In this document: positions 54,901 to 60,900 of the stretch, one piece after another
Layout of the letters: each line of letters starts with the position of its first letter
Numbering within the stretch: position 1 is the first letter of the stretch
Assembly: GCA_020698575.1 (NCBI GenBank)
Contig: CM036240.1
Span: forward strand, 27,493,211 to 27,557,210
Reading direction: 5' to 3'
DNA: 64,000 bases
Source of the DNA: Bostrychus sinensis
Lineage: Eukaryota; Chordata; Actinopteri; Gobiiformes; Eleotridae
The notes under the pieces: model-generated
The model's database searches: none
Told to the model about the DNA's origin: nothing
What the model saw: the letters and a program-made list of their open reading frames with translations, nothing else
Program-made: the position numbers and the translations under genes

Positions 54901-57900
54901 ATTTTTATAAACTGATATTTTTCTCTTTAGTTTATTAAAATATCTCACTTGAGAACATTCGTCAAACTAAAGCCCAATTCACACTGAATCCGTTGCACGT
55001 CCGTTACGTGACCCGTACGACTCCCGCAAGAAATAGACGCAATGCAAGTCAATGCGTCAGTTCACACCGGCTGCATTGCGGTACGTCTGCGTGCCCGGCG
55101 CTCCATCAGAAATATGGATCAAGTCTGTTTTTGCCGGACGCCGGATCCGTCAGGTATAAAGTTGAACAGAGCAGAACGAGCAAGACAGGAAGTCAAACCC
55201 GGGACCAGTGAAGAGGATCCGGTAGATTTCAAAATAAAAACGCTTGTGCAGCCTCTCGCTCACCTCGTTGTAAACATTACGTCTTAACTGGGGATGCGGG
55301 GTCACAAACGACACCGGACATCATTAAACGTGAGTAAAATTAAAGTATTTATATACATAGTGTCCTTACGCTGTGTTGAAGTTATTATATATGAATATTT
55401 CTGTGACTTTTGGGCTTCAGCCGTGGTTAAATCACTAAATAATCTCTAAATGAACATCGTGGTCAGAGGCAAACGTGGCTTTCCCCCATACATTTTACAT
55501 GCAGTTCTCTCTATACATGGTTATTATCACGTGGACTCATAACTTCCAGCATAAACTCGCGGTCTCCCAGCTGGCTTTGGTCAGAGACGTGCCACACATG
55601 CAAACACTCGGTGTGAATTGGGGTCCATCAGAAAACTGCACCAGAGACGTACTGCACACGCAACAGATTCAGTGTGAATTGGGCTTAAGTATCAGAGACT
55701 TCTCATGGGCTACAAACACAGTCAGAGCAATTAAAAAGGCCCACCATCTCCTGTGCTTTTTCAGAAGGCTGAAGTGGGCTGGAGTAAGCTCTCAGACCCT
55801 TTTCGCCTTTAGTGGTTTAATCTGCTCAAAAGTCTCATGGAGGATATTACTGGACATTAGCCAGAACAACCAGGATCCATCCCATTCATCACAAAAACTA
55901 TGCACACCCTACCCCTAAGAGTGAAAACCAGAACAGCTGGGCTAAAACCTTTTCTTCCCAAAAGCTGTAAGAGTTTAAGAACTCTTTATCAACAACTGTC
56001 AACAACTGTGACAACAGCATGGACAGAAAATGCCTTTCCACATGTTATGGATGAGTCTGGTTCCTGTCATTTAACCATTCAGAAAACAGGGGGCAGTAGC
56101 CTACTAACTTAATCACAATTTGAAAATCATACAACCAATGAGAGAAACAAGGCATCTCATACAGTAAACCCCACCTCATCCTAAATAAACCTTTATGATT
56201 GGTCAGTAGGATTGTTTCAATTGAAAATGGTTTCAGTGGGAGCGGTTCCTGAACAACTTCTGTTTCAAAAGAAATTGAATGTGTCTGGCTTGCCACAAAC
56301 ATATAAAAATAGTTATAAAAATATCAGTGTATAATGTGTAGCCATGGCTTTAGTACGTTAGGTAGCTGTTTCTACTGATTGACACAGTCTGTATTTTTCT
56401 TCTAAACTTGGCATGTCTTTGTCTCTCTTTCTCTTCTAGCCGGGAGCCGTTCCAGTTCTCCAGGTAAACTGTTGAGCAGCTATGGCCGTATCCCACGAGC
56501 CACTGCGCCCGCCTCGTCAACACCCGCTGATAAGCGCAGCAGGATCCCACGCAGCCAGGGGTGCAGTCGAGAGACCAGCCCCAGTCGGATGGGACTTGGT
56601 AAGGCCTAGTCTGCGATTTAGAAGATAAAAGGTGTCTGATTGTGCTTTTACATAGATTTTTTTGGGTGAATTGTGCAGATCAGAACCTTCCTCACACTCT
56701 CAAAATGGCTTGATAAAAGTACTTCCATTTACATAAAGGGGTAGATGAGTAGCGCAGTTAGCCTAATGGTACAGTGAGAGACCTAATAAGAAAAGCCTAA
56801 GTATCAAAGAAGGGACCTCATCTTTACTGTAGAAGATAGTAAGATACAGTATTATCGAAACACAGGAGTTATCAGAATTCCTCACACTCAAGGTACTGAT
56901 AAGTGACTTTGTTTAGTGGCTCTATTTACTATGCTGAACATTCCTACCTTAACTTCCTGATAAAAAGATAAACATGTTGCATCTTACTGCTTCATGTGGC
57001 GTTTACATATGCCATGAAAGGTATTAGAAAGACAACAACTTTTGGTCCTCTGTATTGACTTAATGTTGAAGATATTTTTTTTAATGTTCACGAATTTGAA
57101 TCTTTGGAAATAACTACAGGCCCACAAGAAACAAGTGTACAATGTAGTGCACCCTTTAAAGAACATAGTCTAAGTGGTCTTTTATTCCACTTCTCTGCAT
57201 GCATTTATCTTTATGTGCTGGAGTGTCTAACATTTGTCCTGAATGTTGTTTGAAGCTTCAGAGAGCCAAGCTTTTTAACATTTTTTGTGATTGTAGTCTC
57301 CCAGCCGGCTGCTACCACTGCTCAGTCCAATGTTTCATACTACTTCCATATCTTTTAAATCATCCTCATCCTTATTCTCATCAGTTTACATGTTTAATTT
57401 GTCTAGTTTCTTATCACAAATATAAATCTTTTGATCTCTGTTGAAAGGATAGAATATACTATACATGTCAAAATGGACCATAAAACAGCCATACAAACAT
57501 GTGGAAAATATTTTGCTTTACTTTTTCTCTAAACCCATATCCTTCCATAATAATCATGTTAGTACTCAGTATAATACAGTATACCAATTGAATTTGTTTA
57601 AAGGTCCCCTATTATGCTAAATCGACCTTTCTGAGCTGTATAATGTTATTTTCACCACAAAAACAGCCGAAGTTGTAATTTGTTTTATTTACACATGTTC
57701 GAGTAATCCTATATGCTGAGACGCTGCCCTTCTCAAGTGCTAAATACACTCAGTTCCACGGCTCAACGTAGAACGCTCCTTTGTGTTTCTAAAGCACATA
57801 CACTGTCACTAAACTCGTTCTGATGATTTTAGCGCCTCGGCAGTCAGCTTATTTATCTGTCTGTTAGCTTTATGTTGCTAATAGCCATGCTAAATAGCCA

Positions 57901-60900
57901 TTAGCCAGACATTTTATCATGCTCTGCCCACCACCTCCACCTTTCAGTATAAGCACTTTGAGATTCTCCTCTCATGTCTGAACTTAAATGCCACCAACTT
58001 TATTCATGTGTGAACTCAAAAGAAGAAGGTCAAGAGGCAGTGGTGCCTTTGGTGGGCTTTTGTAAAAGAAAGGCCTCAGCCCTGCGGTCCTTCACTGCAG
58101 CAGAGCTGTTTTAAACTACAGTGTTTGCAGTGTAGTGAGAGCTGATGGAGAGAACTGGGCGAGGCCAGCACGGCCTTAAAGTGACAGGTATTTTTGTGCA
58201 AAGTGAAAGTAACAGCTCCCCAAAAGATGACGCTTTTCAAAACATATACATATAGTGTATTTTAAGTTATAAAACGTATAATATTGATGCAGATATCTCC
58301 AAATTTATTTCAGAAGTCTTGAAAAAAGCATAATAACGGCCCTTCAATATTTACAAAGTTGTTTACAGCCACATTTTCCTATGTTAGATTTTAACTGAAA
58401 TCCTTTTATTCAGTTTACATTTTCAGTCATCTTCTCTCCTACTCTCTACCCTTCTTCTCTCCAACACCACCTTTCCCATGAATGCTCACTGACATGGCCG
58501 CCTAACTTGTTGTCCTGACAGCCAGCCTGTGTGGTAAAGCTCTTGTCCCTTCCTACCGCACGCTAGCCCGGAGCCGCATCCCCCGGCCCAGCATGAGCCA
58601 GGGCTGTAGTCGTGACACCAGTCGCGAGAGCAGCCGCGACACCAGCCCTGCGCGGGGCTTCACTCCTCTGGGTGAGTACTGCTGAAATACTAACAACGCT
58701 TAGCAGGCCGTGAGTCTGTCCTCTGAAAACTTCAATTAATCTGTTCATATAAGGTCTTCTGCCAGGTTTTTTATGCATGAACTAACTGTCTTTGTGGGTC
58801 ATGGTCTTACTGCCTTTATAGATATGTATTATTAAGAATTTTTGATGATCAGTTTACAATACAACAGCATTTATTGGTGTATTTACATATGAATGGGATG
58901 CTGTAGTTCTTGGTTCTTTTTGATGCGTGATGTCAGTGAAGAAGTTCTTTTGACTACAGTATTTTTGCTTTACAATAGGGCTGGGTGATATGACTAAAAA
59001 TGCATAAAATGCATAAAAATTATGACGTTATCATCTTCAGTGTGTTCAAGAACACATTTATTCAGATTTGATTGATTATGGATTTATATTGTCTTAGCAA
59101 ACAAACCAAATGCAAAATAAAATAGTCAAAATAAAGTATTCAAAGATGTACAGTATTTCTCAAGTGTTGTACTGGAGCGCAAAAGTCCATGAGGAAAGTG
59201 CATGACTTTTAGTTAAGATAAACAAAACGATGCTTAGTACATGCGACACCGTCATGCGTTCTAGCATTCAGAAAAGCAAAGTGCTGCTTTGTGGCGTCCA
59301 TATAAAAAAAATAAAAATTAAAAATAATCTTTTTACGCCTGATGCTGTGACATGTTTTGTTATACTTAAGTTGATTTTAATGATCAGTTACAAGTTGAGC
59401 TCTTTTCTGCCAATCAGGACAGAGGAAGGCAAGACCATGCCAACTTTTCCTTTATTGACAGCCCGGGAACATGGCATAAAAAAAATTCATATAATACAAG
59501 GAAAAACAATAGTATTTGGTATGAAACATTGTATATGCCTGCCCTAAATCATAATTTCAATAGTGTAAGAAATTAATAGATTTTGGATCTTCTTGATGCC
59601 TGCCTTAATTGATGTTGATGGTATAACTAACTTTTTTATCACTATTATAAGATATAGGATTTTTGTTATTTATTAAATGTCTATTCTTCATAGCTGTAAT
59701 CAGCTATAGAAAGTCTTGACGAAAACCTCATTCACACATCAATAATTAACTAGATGATGACATCACATGTGCTCACATAACTGCTCTGTCTCTGCTAGGT
59801 GTTTAATATTACACCCATAAACAGTTTTTTTTTACACATTAATAAAATGCTTCTAAAAACACTCTCCACCGGACTAAATTATGAGTCATGAGGGGCCATA
59901 GGAGAGACATACTATGTGCACCAAACACTGGAGATGGTAGTCTTTTAGCGTGAGGTATATTTGGTGGTGCATCCAGAGCTGCAAACAGAGACAATGTCAC
60001 GATTAATACCAATAGATACTGGTAAAAAAACACTGCTAAAAGTACGCATGTGGACCAAAGAGATTCTAGTTTATTGTGCCATTAACTAATTTGTTGCCTA
60101 GTTAAACGGAGGCTGTCAGACTATATTTTTCAGATATTAGACAATGACTCATTCGTATTTTTTAGACTTAAATGAGCAGTATTTTTTTTTATATTTCATA
60201 TAAATTATCCACATGTTTGCCAAAATATGATGTAAACATGTTTAAATCAAATATTAGTTTTACTGATAACAAAGGTACAGTTGTGTTATTAACAATTACA
60301 AATATGTTTTACATAATGGCCAAGTTGTTTTTGTTTTAGTTCTAAAACTGCATTGCCAATCGTCCAATCAGAAACAAGACCATTGTTTTGATTTAGACTT
60401 CAGTACTGTTTTCAAACCAGTACAAGCGCATGTTGCTTACAGTACCTTTAAAGTATTCGTCTATAAATAAGAGTGCTTTTTGTCAGTTGGACGAAGGATT
60501 GAAAATCATATCTGTTTGGCAAAGGCCCTAGGCTTTAGATGCAATAACTAAAGTTGTGAATACTAACCCCTGTTCTGGATTTACTCACCTCTCCTGTCCC
60601 ACAGCCTCTCGACGTCATTCCCGTTCAACCAGTGCTCTGTCCTCAGCTGACCCCCATGGCCCCACAGGTGACCTGCATCCCCAGTCCTCCATCCTTTAAC
60701 TTCCAGCCCCCTCCCCATTTTAATCATACATCACATAGGAAGTCCACTGGCATGCTCATGTGGTTAAGTGATAGACGCACCTCCATCAATTCTCCTATTC
60801 TGCAATGTTTTTGTCAATAGAATGTGCTCATGTGGTTGGTGCCATTTTGTTTTTTTAGCGTTGATTTTGTGAAATTATAGCCTTTCATTTGGTCAAGCAT

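Larger units (their letters stand above)
53806..56439 (+). other. clasp1 introns around the 27-nt cassette
   Basis: Mostly occupied by the Harbinger-type MITE (54971-55685) and an abutting LINE remnant (55690-56000). A hAT-like start is hinted at near 54199 (caggggtaaatac). No other coding exon is found. Confidence 0.7.

Noticed and set aside
58977..59546. hAT MITE starting tagggctgggtgatatgact
   Set aside because: The only candidate right end (gcctgccctaa) does not match the left end well and flanks do not duplicate.
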